Positions 20,921-28,117 of a DNA stretch of 47,037 bases are shown here, in pieces. The DNA comes from a virus: the IMG/VR virus record IMGVR_UViG_3300012008_000008, positions 1 to 47,037 of that record. One strand, 5' to 3'. A program made the position numbers and the translations under genes. The notes under the pieces were generated by a model. The model saw nothing but the letters and a program-made list of their open reading frames with translations. It was not told the origin of the DNA and made no database searches. Numbering within the stretch: position 1 is the first letter of the stretch; every line of letters begins with the position of its first letter.

Positions 20921-21426
20921 TGGATTGCTACCTCTATAGCGTGAAGCTCCCGGATGGGCGTGGGTATCTCGGCGTCACGAAGTGGCCGGAAACCCGCTTC
21001 ACGGAGCACTGCCGAAACCGCTATGAGGTCGGTAAGGCCATCCGCGCCGCCGGACGGGAAAACGTCGAGTTCAAAATTCTCGTGCGTGGAGGGCAGGACT
21101 ATATCTTCGCGCTCGAAGAGAAGGCGGTTGAGGCATTCGGCACACGCTGGCCAAATGGCCTGAATGTGGCGAGCGGTGGATTTGGTGGACGCGATCACCT
21201 ACCGGAGATACGGGAAAAGTGCCGACGTGCAGTTGTTGGCATGCGGAGATCGGAAGAGACACGAGCGAAGATATCTGCGGCTAGACGAGGACGCTCGCCA
21301 TCACAAGAGACACGAGACAAGTTAGCGGCAGCCGGACGAGGAAAGCAGATGCCGGACGCGGTCAAAGCTAAAATCTCGGCTGCCCTGATTGGCAAGCCGA
21401 GGGGAAAGACCAAAGGCGGCGTATGA
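20920..21426 (+). CDS. GIY-YIG homing endonuclease 2
   Basis: 168 residues; its ATG shares a base with the portal stop (TAATG). Nuclease core: YLYSV (from Y4), GYLGV (15-19), R26 and H30 in ETRFTEH, and Glu in FALEEKAVEAF. Three NUMOD3-like repeats follow (EETRAKISAARRG, QETRDKLAAAGRGK, DAVKAKISAALIGK). The protein ends GKTKGGV, the same as portal but with different codons, and its TGA overlaps the next start as ATGA. That layout suggests it entered the original portal 3' end, taking over the old tail and supplying a recoded one. Confidence 0.88.
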   Translation: MDCYLYSVKLPDGRGYLGVTKWPETRFTEHCRNRYEVGKAIRAAGRENVEFKILVRGGQDYIFALEEKAVEAFGTRWPNGLNVASGGFGGRDHLPEIREKCRRAVVGMRRSEETRAKISAARRGRSPSQETRDKLAAAGRGKQMPDAVKAKISAALIGKPRGKTKGGV

Positions 21427-21674
21427 GCAACATCGTGGAGCTTAAATCACGTCCGGTCGTCATCGTCGAAAGCGTGGTAGCGCGGCTCGAAGAGATGCTG
21501 GCCGACGCGCGGGCGGGCAAGATCACGGCGGTTGCTATTGCTGCGGTCGCGAGTGACGGGGCATCAACTCAGTCGTGGTCGGAGGGTGATGATTTCGGGG
21601 AAATGTTGGGCGCAGTCGCTCGGCTCCAACATCGGCTTAACGTGGCGCAGGATAGAGTACAGGACGACGCATGA
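21423..21674 (+). CDS. Small conserved phage protein
   Basis: 83 residues from ATG 21423 (ATGA). Pattern LEEMLADARAGKITAVAIAA then GDDFGEMLGAVARLQHRL is one I recall from many proteobacterial phages and prophages, of unknown function. It is coupled on both sides. Confidence 0.65.
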   Translation: MSNIVELKSRPVVIVESVVARLEEMLADARAGKITAVAIAAVASDGASTQSWSEGDDFGEMLGAVARLQHRLNVAQDRVQDDA

Positions 21675-21880
21675 GAAATCTGCTCAAGAAAATCCGGCAG
21701 GCGCGCTGCCTGCATTGGTTTAATCCTCCGGTAACGATGGAGTTTACGGAGTGGAGCGGAGCTATCGTTTGTTGCCAGCAGAAACATTGGACCTACACTC
21801 AGGAGACCCGAACTTGCAGTAAGTGCGGCCTCACCGACAGCCGCCGGGTCGGCGAGCCAGTTTATATGGGATGGGACTGA
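21671..21880 (+). CDS. Small zinc-knuckle protein
   Basis: 69 residues from ATG 21671 (ATGA). HWTYTQETRTCSKCGLTDSR forms a C-x2-C knuckle, with further Cys earlier (ARCLHW, VCCQQ). Such proteins are frequent in phages; role unknown. The stop shares a base with the next start. Confidence 0.6.
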   Translation: MRNLLKKIRQARCLHWFNPPVTMEFTEWSGAIVCCQQKHWTYTQETRTCSKCGLTDSRRVGEPVYMGWD

Positions 21881-22131
21881 TGAGCGATCCGGCTGGCCCC
21901 CACATCGTCAAGACCTTCCACGAGGCGCTCGACATTCTCGATAAGTGTGAACCGGCGATCCGGGACCTGATTGAGACGAACCTGATGGACGTGGCTGGCG
22001 TCAATCGAACGAAGGTCAGCGACGCCATGCTGACCCGCGACGAATTGACGAAGCGCATTGTTGCATTGAGGCATCATCACCTTAAAGCAGCGTTTCGTCA
22101 TCTTCGCGACAACCTACCGAGTGATATTTGA
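21880..22131 (+). CDS. Small helical protein
   Basis: 83 residues from ATG 21880 (TGATG junction). All-helical in appearance (KTFHEALDILDKCEPAIRDL; ELTKRIVALRHHHLKAAFRH). Not recognised. Confidence 0.6.
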   Translation: MSDPAGPHIVKTFHEALDILDKCEPAIRDLIETNLMDVAGVNRTKVSDAMLTRDELTKRIVALRHHHLKAAFRHLRDNLPSDI

Positions 22132-22132
22132 A

Positions 22133-22501
22133 ATGCGTAAAATTAGCAGAGCAGTGGCGATCACGCGGGGACTTCCTCGGTACTTCACCGGGGTAGTCTG
22201 TAGGTGTGGTCACGTCTGCGAAAGACAGACGTGTGACCGAACGTGTCTTGCGTGCAAACGGGCCGGGACCAAAGAATATAGCATGGCCCCGAAAGGTCGG
22301 GAGGCCGCTCGGCGATACTTCACGAGCCCTCTAGGACACGAAACGCATCGTCGGTACGATGAGAGCCCATTAGGCCGTGAGGCCCATCGGCGATACGATG
22401 GAAGTCCATTAGGCCGGGAAGCGCATCGACGATACGATGGAAGTCCATTAGGCCGGGAAGCGCACCGTCGCTCCGATCAAAAGAGAGCATCTACCCAGTG
22501 A
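22133..22501 (+). CDS. Zinc-finger protein with 13-residue tandem repeats
   Basis: 122 residues from ATG 22133. Residues about 17-46 read PRYFTGVVCRCGHVCERQTC then LACKR, the YFTG-x-C-x-GH-x-x-R...C-x2-C finger that accompanies phage HNH nucleases. The rest is four full copies of R-Y-x-x-S-P-L-G-x-E-x-H-R plus a partial copy on each side. There is no nuclease motif. Copies 3 and 4 are almost identical at DNA level, showing recent expansion. It may be a nuclease-derived DNA binder whose linker repeats have multiplied. Confidence 0.6.
   Translation: MRKISRAVAITRGLPRYFTGVVCRCGHVCERQTCDRTCLACKRAGTKEYSMAPKGREAARRYFTSPLGHETHRRYDESPLGREAHRRYDGSPLGREAHRRYDGSPLGREAHRRSDQKRASTQ
22313..22468 (+). repeat. 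39-bp in-frame tandem repeat, four copies
   Basis: Units 22313-22351, 22352-22390, 22391-22429 and 22430-22468. Units 3 and 4 differ at about two positions; units 1 and 2 are more diverged. A degenerate half unit precedes (PKGREAAR). No spacers, so not a CRISPR. Confidence 0.8.
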
Positions 22502-23307
22502 CATTTAATCCCGCTCAGGCGCGCAACAATCACGGCGAGTTCGGCACGACCGATGTGGCTCTCAAGGGGCCGCAACAGCCGGTCAACGCGAGCGCCGTTG
22601 TTACGCGCCCAGTCGCGGCTCCCGCGCACAGTGGCGCGGAGACGCCCGAGGAAGCGCAGCCGCCGACCTATGCGAAGCTCGACAAAGAGCGCGCTGCGAA
22701 GATCGCGACCGAGTACGACGACATGAAGAACGATCCGACTGATCCCAAGGTCAAGGCCAGCTACGACGCGATGGTCAAGGAAACGCTCGCGCAGTGGGAG
22801 GCGATCAAGAAGACCGGCCTCAAGGTCGAGTGGGTCAAGCCCGGGATGAAAGACCCCTACGCGCTGTCGCCGCGTCTCGCCGCGATGGACGTGAGCGAGA
22901 ACAATCATTGGTGGGGATTTCCCACCGACCTCGGTTACGGCTCCGGCGTCGGCGCGAGCGACACGAGCAAAGACAATCCGCTGCTCAGATCGACCGGCGA
23001 GGTCATCGACGGGCGCAAGGTCGTCGCGAACGACGTGTTTCGCATCGTGCACGACATGATGGGGCACCTCAAGGAAGGCAATGGTTTTCGTGCCGAGGGC
23101 GAAGAAAACGCGTGGCGCTCGCACGCCGCGATGTATTCGGACCTCGCGCGTCCGGCGATGACTTCGGAGACGCGCGGACAAAATTCGTGGGTCAACTACG
23201 GCCCGCACGGCGTGACGAACCGCACCGCTGACGAGGATCACACGGTCTTCGCGCCGCAGAAGATCGGGCTCATGCCTAAATGGACGGTCAACGAGGGCCG
23301 CGAATGA
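22498..23307 (+). CDS. Virion-module protein with HDxxGH motif
   Basis: 269 residues from GTG 22498 (GTGA overlap). N-terminus MTFNPAQARNNHGEFGTTD, a leader shared with the next gene. The conserved part reads VFRIVHDMMGHLKEGNGF (H185, D186, H190), EGEENAWRSHAAMYSDLA (E202/E203) and TSETRGQNSWVNYGPHG. I recall this segment from proteins next to phage portal genes. His, Asp and Glu spacing suggests a metal-dependent active site (hydrolase or metallopeptidase-like), but this is inference. Position between portal and scaffold fits an internal virion protein. Confidence 0.65.
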   Translation: MTFNPAQARNNHGEFGTTDVALKGPQQPVNASAVVTRPVAAPAHSGAETPEEAQPPTYAKLDKERAAKIATEYDDMKNDPTDPKVKASYDAMVKETLAQWEAIKKTGLKVEWVKPGMKDPYALSPRLAAMDVSENNHWWGFPTDLGYGSGVGASDTSKDNPLLRSTGEVIDGRKVVANDVFRIVHDMMGHLKEGNGFRAEGEENAWRSHAAMYSDLARPAMTSETRGQNSWVNYGPHGVTNRTADEDHTVFAPQKIGLMPKWTVNEGRE

Positions 23308-25598
23308 CCTTCAATCCAAATGAAGCACGCGATCCTCTCGGGCGATGGACAGATGGCGGTGGCGGCGATACCGGCGAGAAGGAGGTCGAGCGGCATCTGC
23401 GCGACCCGCGCGTCCTCGATGTCGGCGGCGATGAGTGGAATAAAAAGACAGCGGAACGGCTCGAAACCGAGTACGCTGCCGTTCGGCCTGAGATCGATGC
23501 CATCGCGACCGAGGGCGTCGCGAAGGGCGCGGATGTAGCGGCTAACCTCGCGAGCGAAGACAATGAAGAGGCTCCGCAAACTCCCGAAGAGTGGGGTGAT
23601 CTGACAGATAGTCAGGTCGAAGAGGCTGAGCAGCACTATACCGATAGCCACATCGATCAGGAGAAAGAGTACGCCGTTAGTAACTGGCAGGAGAACGGCG
23701 ATCCGATCTACGAGGCAAAGCATCAACTCGCCGAGGATGACGACTTCAAGAGCGAATGGCTGAGCAGCTATCTCGAAACACGTGACGAGGTTGGTGACCC
23801 GCGCATCCCATTTAATGTCGATGATTTGTTGGGGGCGATCCAGATCAAGCCGGGCGACAGCTATGACGATGACCCAGAGATCACGTTCGACGAGAAATAT
23901 CTCGACAAGCCCGACACACTTGATACGACGACGCCGACCTCCCCCGGGATAGAGCCGCAGAAGGGCGCGGCTTTCCTCACGGCCAAGATGCGCGAAGACA
24001 TTACTGCGGATTTGATCGGGGAGTTCAACGAAAAAGCAAAATCCAAGGCAGAGGATATCGCTCCGCCCGACTACCTCGATGAAGAGGCGAAGACATCCGT
24101 TACGGATGCTTGGGACAGTCTGGACGATGAAGAGAAGTTCAAATACGCGCAGGAGAACGTGGAAGGCATCGATGGTGCCGAGATTGTGTCCAAGGTTTCG
24201 ACGACGGCGCTCGCGTGGCCTGCGAAGTTTGACCCGCTCAACAAGACCTCGGGCACGGACTACAAGCGCACGCAGGCGCTCGCGAAGTACATTGCGGACA
24301 AGCGCGGCGCGCAGCTTATCACTGAGCGCACGGACGCGGGTATCATCGGGCTACATGCGGGAGACGAATACCCGCGAACGCGGGGAGGCGGCGGATGGAA
24401 GCCGCGATCCGAGTTTCTCGGCGACGATGCCAGTTACGAGAAACTCTACGGCCCCGGCGACGTCGGCGCGAAAAAAGATGCGGCGTGGACCGAGCGCATG
24501 CGTGGCGAGCTTCAACGGGCGGACGCCAAGCTTTGGTCCGGCTGGAAGAGAAGCTCGACCAACGCGGAGGGTCAGCTGTTGCAAGTCGCGGCGTCCGACG
24601 AACTCGGCGGGCGCATCCGTGACGCGAAACCGGAAAAGGCCGATCCGCCAGAAGTTATCGTGGCCAAAGGCGTCATGGCGGATATGAAGGCTACGCCAGA
24701 AGAGCACGCCGCTGCTAACAAGATCATCTCGGATGCGTGGAGTTCTGGACAGCTTGCACGTTCTCCGAAACTGGTGCCAGAGTTGAACAGCGAGAAGGTG
24801 GGGCGGTTCGGGGAGTTCATCCGACTGCCCGATGTGAAGATTGACAGGAACGGTGCGGCCTCGACGACGGTCAGCCCGACCGTCGCCAACGGATGGAATG
24901 GCACCACGACCAACGCGCCGCAGGGCATCAACAAGAAAGAGAGCATTGACTACGCGAACAAAACCTACGCTGCCATCGGCGGGTATGAAGGCGTCAAGGC
25001 CGCGCTGCGCGCGAAGTGGGAGACGACGCAATATCTGCTTGACAAAGCGGACATCCCGGTCGTGCAGGCGTATCGCGGTATTACCTATGAGCACAAACTC
25101 AAGGGCGTCACGGATACAGGCGAGTTTAACGCGCCGTTCTCCGGGGTTGTGAATGGGTATCTGGTTGGCCACGATGATCCTTCGGACACTGGGGACTTTC
25201 ATCTGGCCACGATGAAAGTGGGCGATCAAATTAAAATTGCTTCGGGGAAGACCATCACAAAAGTAAGCGACACGGGTGGCACGTTCTCTATTCTCGACAA
25301 CAAAATAAATTTCGGGAAATGGGAGTATGCGGAGCCGCAGACAACGAAGTCGCGTATGGTGTTGCGCGCCGAAGTGCCGCGCACCGCCGTCGTGTCGGTC
25401 CCGGCCTACGGTGTCAACGTGAAGAGCGAACAGGAGGTCGTCGTCGTCGGCACGGCGTGGCGCGGCTGGGAGGCGTGGTCGGGGCAGGCTCCGACGTTCG
25501 GACAAATCCCGCTGCACGGCGCAGCCAAACCGCCCAGTGAAAAAGAGATGAAGGACACACAAGCGCTTTACGATGACCTAAAGAAGGCGCAGTCATGA
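23304..25598 (+). CDS. Large minor head protein with C-terminal ADP-ribosyltransferase-like domain
   Basis: 764 residues from ATG 23304 (ATGA overlap). N-terminus MTFNPNEARDPLGRWTDGGG is a leader common on phage head-associated effectors. The middle is long, acidic and helical. The C-terminal 190 residues fit an R-S-E mono-ADP-ribosyltransferase: R591 in VVQAYRGI, strands MVLRAEVPRTAVVSVPAYG, and an E-x-E pair E709/E711 in KSEQEVVVVG. The central Ser motif is not clear to me; FSG near FNAPFSGVV is a candidate. T4 Alt is a packaged enzyme of this type that modifies host RNA polymerase. Ejection with the DNA is inferred from position. Confidence 0.7.
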   Translation: MTFNPNEARDPLGRWTDGGGGDTGEKEVERHLRDPRVLDVGGDEWNKKTAERLETEYAAVRPEIDAIATEGVAKGADVAANLASEDNEEAPQTPEEWGDLTDSQVEEAEQHYTDSHIDQEKEYAVSNWQENGDPIYEAKHQLAEDDDFKSEWLSSYLETRDEVGDPRIPFNVDDLLGAIQIKPGDSYDDDPEITFDEKYLDKPDTLDTTTPTSPGIEPQKGAAFLTAKMREDITADLIGEFNEKAKSKAEDIAPPDYLDEEAKTSVTDAWDSLDDEEKFKYAQENVEGIDGAEIVSKVSTTALAWPAKFDPLNKTSGTDYKRTQALAKYIADKRGAQLITERTDAGIIGLHAGDEYPRTRGGGGWKPRSEFLGDDASYEKLYGPGDVGAKKDAAWTERMRGELQRADAKLWSGWKRSSTNAEGQLLQVAASDELGGRIRDAKPEKADPPEVIVAKGVMADMKATPEEHAAANKIISDAWSSGQLARSPKLVPELNSEKVGRFGEFIRLPDVKIDRNGAASTTVSPTVANGWNGTTTNAPQGINKKESIDYANKTYAAIGGYEGVKAALRAKWETTQYLLDKADIPVVQAYRGITYEHKLKGVTDTGEFNAPFSGVVNGYLVGHDDPSDTGDFHLATMKVGDQIKIASGKTITKVSDTGGTFSILDNKINFGKWEYAEPQTTKSRMVLRAEVPRTAVVSVPAYGVNVKSEQEVVVVGTAWRGWEAWSGQAPTFGQIPLHGAAKPPSEKEMKDTQALYDDLKKAQS

Positions 25599-26164
25599 GA
25601 CTTGACCTCAACAATCTGCCCGGCGCAGGCGGCGGCATCGGCGACCCTCATTGGCTTTCGGGCTCGGGGAAGGTTGATCGCGTCGGCAATCACAAGCGGG
25701 CTCAGGCGGCATATCTCGCCAGCCTCCCGCCCGCGCCCGCGCGCCCGGAGACGACCACGAAGCTGTTGGCCGTCGCGGCGCGCATTCGGGCGAAGTTCGC
25801 TCCAGCGCCTGCGGTCGAGCCGGACGACGCCGAGCACGAACACGATGCGGTCGCGTGGGCGAAGCATCAGCGACGGATGGGTCAACCGAAGACCCTGAAA
25901 ATTCATGGGCACGAACTCGCGCACTGGGCGCGGAATATCGCTGCTCAGGATGCCGAGCGCATCCACACCGCAATCAGTGTCGGCCTCACCGCTGGTGAGG
26001 ACAACACCGATATCGCCCATCGCGTCATCGGGTCCCGTCGTTTGAACGGCTCCAATGGCGTGACGGAGATCACGAGACAGCACATCCTGAGCCTCGGCAA
26101 GGGACTGCTTCACAAACGTAAATCTCGCATGAGCGGGACTTCGACGGATGGTCCGACGAAGTAA
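25595..26164 (+). CDS. Mu F-like minor head protein
   Basis: 189 residues from ATG 25595 (ATGA). The C-terminal two thirds read KIHGHELAHWARNIAAQDAE, IHTAISVGLTAGEDNTDIAH, RVIGSRRLNGSNG and TRQHILSLG, the helical repeat pattern of the phage Mu gpF / SPP1 gp7 family, proteins that bind portal and aid ejection. It is shorter than usual, so either a truncated form or one domain of a split system. No attached nuclease or toxin domain. Confidence 0.65.
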   Translation: MRLDLNNLPGAGGGIGDPHWLSGSGKVDRVGNHKRAQAAYLASLPPAPARPETTTKLLAVAARIRAKFAPAPAVEPDDAEHEHDAVAWAKHQRRMGQPKTLKIHGHELAHWARNIAAQDAERIHTAISVGLTAGEDNTDIAHRVIGSRRLNGSNGVTEITRQHILSLGKGLLHKRKSRMSGTSTDGPTK

Positions 26165-26178
26165 GACGGAGAACTACC

Positions 26179-27036
26179 ATGAGACTTAAAACGATCTACG
26201 ACACCGCCGAGGAAATTCCCGAAGGCTATGCCGATCTCTACACCGAGCGGAATGGCCGCTGGGAGCTTACCGCCATCGAAGGCGTGAAAACGCAGGCCGA
26301 TGTCGAGCGCGTGCAGGAGGCCTTGCGCAAGGAAAAGAACGATCACAAGCAGACGAAGCTTGCGTTCGCGCCCTTCGACGGTCTCGATCCCGAAGCCGTC
26401 GAGAAGACGACGCACGATCTCGAAGAGGCGAAAGCCCAACTCGAAGCCATCAACAAGGATGGTCGCATCGACGAGACCAAGCTGGAGCCGATCATCGCGG
26501 CCCGGATCAAACAGGCCGTCGCTCCGCTGGAGCGCGACAAGACCAATCTGGAGCGCCAGCTTGACGCTCAGAGAAAGGTCGTCACCGAGAGGGAAGGCGA
26601 AGTCGTCAGCCTCCGCACGTCCATCACGATGGGCGATATCGAGCGTCAAATCCGCGACGCCGCTGCGGACGCCAAGATTTTGCCGACCGCGTCTCTCGAC
26701 GCTGTCCGGTACGGTCGCGAGGTCTTTGAGAAGACCGATGACGGTCGCGTCATCACCCGAGACGTTGCGGGCGTCGTTCCCGGCCTGACCCCGAAGGAAT
26801 GGTTCAAGGACCAGATGGACAAGTCACCGCATTGGTGGCCCGCGTCTGTCGGCGGCGGTTCGGGCGGCGGCGGTGGCCCCCGTGGCGTCTACGGCGGGGC
26901 CAACAACCCGTGGTCGAAGGACGGCTGGAACGTCACCAAGCAGGGCGCGCTCATCACGCAGCTTGGTATGGCCAAGGCCGGAGAGATCGCGGCTCAGGTG
27001 GGTAGCAAGATCGGTGATACCAAGCCCGCCGCGTGA
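26179..27036 (+). CDS. Capsid scaffolding protein
   Basis: 285 residues from ATG 26179. Begins with a small beta part (YADLYTERNGRWELTAIEG), then a long charged coiled coil (about residues 35-160), typical of phage scaffolds that sit directly before the capsid genes. After a Gly-rich linker, the last 45 residues (NPWSKDGWNVTKQGALITQL ... GSKIGDT) recur as the core of the protein at 27875 and may be the capsid-binding part. A terminator follows. Confidence 0.8.
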   Translation: MRLKTIYDTAEEIPEGYADLYTERNGRWELTAIEGVKTQADVERVQEALRKEKNDHKQTKLAFAPFDGLDPEAVEKTTHDLEEAKAQLEAINKDGRIDETKLEPIIAARIKQAVAPLERDKTNLERQLDAQRKVVTEREGEVVSLRTSITMGDIERQIRDAAADAKILPTASLDAVRYGREVFEKTDDGRVITRDVAGVVPGLTPKEWFKDQMDKSPHWWPASVGGGSGGGGGPRGVYGGANNPWSKDGWNVTKQGALITQLGMAKAGEIAAQVGSKIGDTKPAA

Positions 27037-27041
27037 TCCAA

Positions 27042-27091
27042 TTCGTCAGTTGTAACTCGCGCGAGCCGCGTCTAAGATGCGGCTCGCTTTT
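27042..27091 (+). promoter_or_regulatory. TTGTCAGTTGT element copy 4 overlapping a terminator
   Basis: TTCGTCAGTTGTAA (27042-27055), 17 bases, TAAGAT (27073-27078). The spacer and -10 form a perfect hairpin: GCGAGCCGC (27061-27069), loop GTCTAAGAT, GCGGCTCGC (27079-27087), then TTTTCCTTT. So it ends the scaffold transcript and could restart at about 27085, 23 bases before ATG 27108. Confidence 0.65.
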
Positions 27092-27107
27092 CCTTTAGGA
27101 GAGACCG

Positions 27108-27449
27108 ATGGCAAATCCCTCGACCAAACGCACTGTCGGCCCCGTCGCGCTGACCAACACGCTCACGACGAATGTCTATAACAACGCCTCCGCCCTGATC
27201 TTCGACGTGATCAAGCATATCCATGTCGTCAACAAGACCGCCGGAGCGGTCACGTTTAGCTTGTGGCTCGGGGCGACCGGAGCCAATGCAGCGGGCACTG
27301 AATTTTTCAACGGCAAGTCCGTTGCGGCGAACGACGTGTACGACTGGTATGGGTCGCTGAAAATGCTCAGCACCGACTTCCTCGTCGGCGGAGCGAGCGC
27401 CCTCAGCGCGCTCACAATCACCATTGAAGGCGAAAGTTATGTTGTCTAG
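27108..27449 (+). CDS. Beta-rich capsid-associated protein
   Basis: 113 residues from ATG 27108 with TTAGGAGA upstream. Reads VGPVALTNTLTTNVYNNASA, then KHIHVVNKTAGAVTFSLWLG, and ends ALTITIEGESYVV: the alternating strands of a small beta-sandwich seen in decoration or minor head proteins placed between scaffold and capsid. Role in the virion is inferred. The HNH gene starts inside its end. Confidence 0.65.
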   Translation: MANPSTKRTVGPVALTNTLTTNVYNNASALIFDVIKHIHVVNKTAGAVTFSLWLGATGANAAGTEFFNGKSVAANDVYDWYGSLKMLSTDFLVGGASALSALTITIEGESYVV

Positions 27450-27855
27450 CGCTTCGCTGGCATCTAAGGCAGCATATCAGCTAAAATGGTATCATGAGAA
27501 CCGAGACGAGGTTCTCGCGAAGCGCCGTGCGACGTATGCTGCCGATACTGATTGGCAAGCCAAGAGGGCTGCTCGTCGCCAATCGGTAAAGCTCGCAAAT
27601 GCCAAAAAGAAAGCCGCGTATCGAGCAATGGTTGATGAGCTTAAGAAAGCCCCGTGTCTTGACTGCGCCGAATGTTTTCCGCCTGAGTGCATGGACTTTG
27701 ATCACGTGCGCGGCGCGAAGCTGTTTCAGATCGGTCAGATGGGGCAGCGGCAGCTTCCGCTAGTTTTGGCAGAAATTGCCAAGTGCGATCTTGTCTGTGC
27801 GAATTGTCATCGGGTACGGACAATGGCGCGACTACGGCAAGCAAAGCCGGTCTGA
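27439..27855 (+). CDS. HNH endonuclease
   Basis: 138 residues from ATG 27439, 11 bases inside the previous gene. Basic helical N-terminus with KAAYQLKWYHENRDEVLAKR, then CLDCAECFPPECMDFDHVRG, with paired Cys and the DH core, and CDLVCANCHRVRT, the closing C-x2-C-H of a zinc-bound HNH fold. Such genes are usually homing nucleases lodged between head genes. It sits in the gap between two head genes. Confidence 0.85.
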   Translation: MLSSASLASKAAYQLKWYHENRDEVLAKRRATYAADTDWQAKRAARRQSVKLANAKKKAAYRAMVDELKKAPCLDCAECFPPECMDFDHVRGAKLFQIGQMGQRQLPLVLAEIAKCDLVCANCHRVRTMARLRQAKPV

Positions 27856-27874
27856 GATTAAGGGACGTGCTTCG

Positions 27875-28117
27875 ATGTCTGTCGATAATCCATGGTCAGA
27901 AGAGTTCTGGAGCCTGACGGCTCAAGGGGCGTATGTGAAAGCATACGGCCTTTCTGTTGCGCAGCGTAAAGCACGGCAGGCGGGCTCGTTTATCGGAGCG
28001 CTAAAGCCGAGGATCGATGGGGTCTCGCCCGCGATTGAGCGGCACTGGATACTTTCCAAGAAGATGCTCGGGGGCGGCGGTACGACCGGCTCCAGTGGAA
28101 GTGGAGCGCCGACATAA
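27875..28117 (+). CDS. Small protein paralogous to the scaffold C-terminus
   Basis: 80 residues from ATG 27875. Begins MSVDNPWSEEFWSLTAQGAY and continues with GSFIGALKP; this matches the last 45 residues of the scaffold at the same positions (NPWS---W--T-QGA ... A---A--GS-IG--KP). The rest is a Gly/Ser tail. It may bind the same capsid site as the scaffold. Its stop shares a base with the fibre start. Confidence 0.65.
   Translation: MSVDNPWSEEFWSLTAQGAYVKAYGLSVAQRKARQAGSFIGALKPRIDGVSPAIERHWILSKKMLGGGGTTGSSGSGAPT

Noticed and set aside
22313-22468. Regular 39-bp repeats as a possible CRISPR array
   Set aside because: The units are directly adjacent with no spacers and are in frame in a protein-coding gene.
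24351-25562. A 403-codon minus-strand frame opposite the ADP-ribosyltransferase-like gene
   Set aside because: The same GC-driven shadow effect; composition and lack of motifs argue against a gene.
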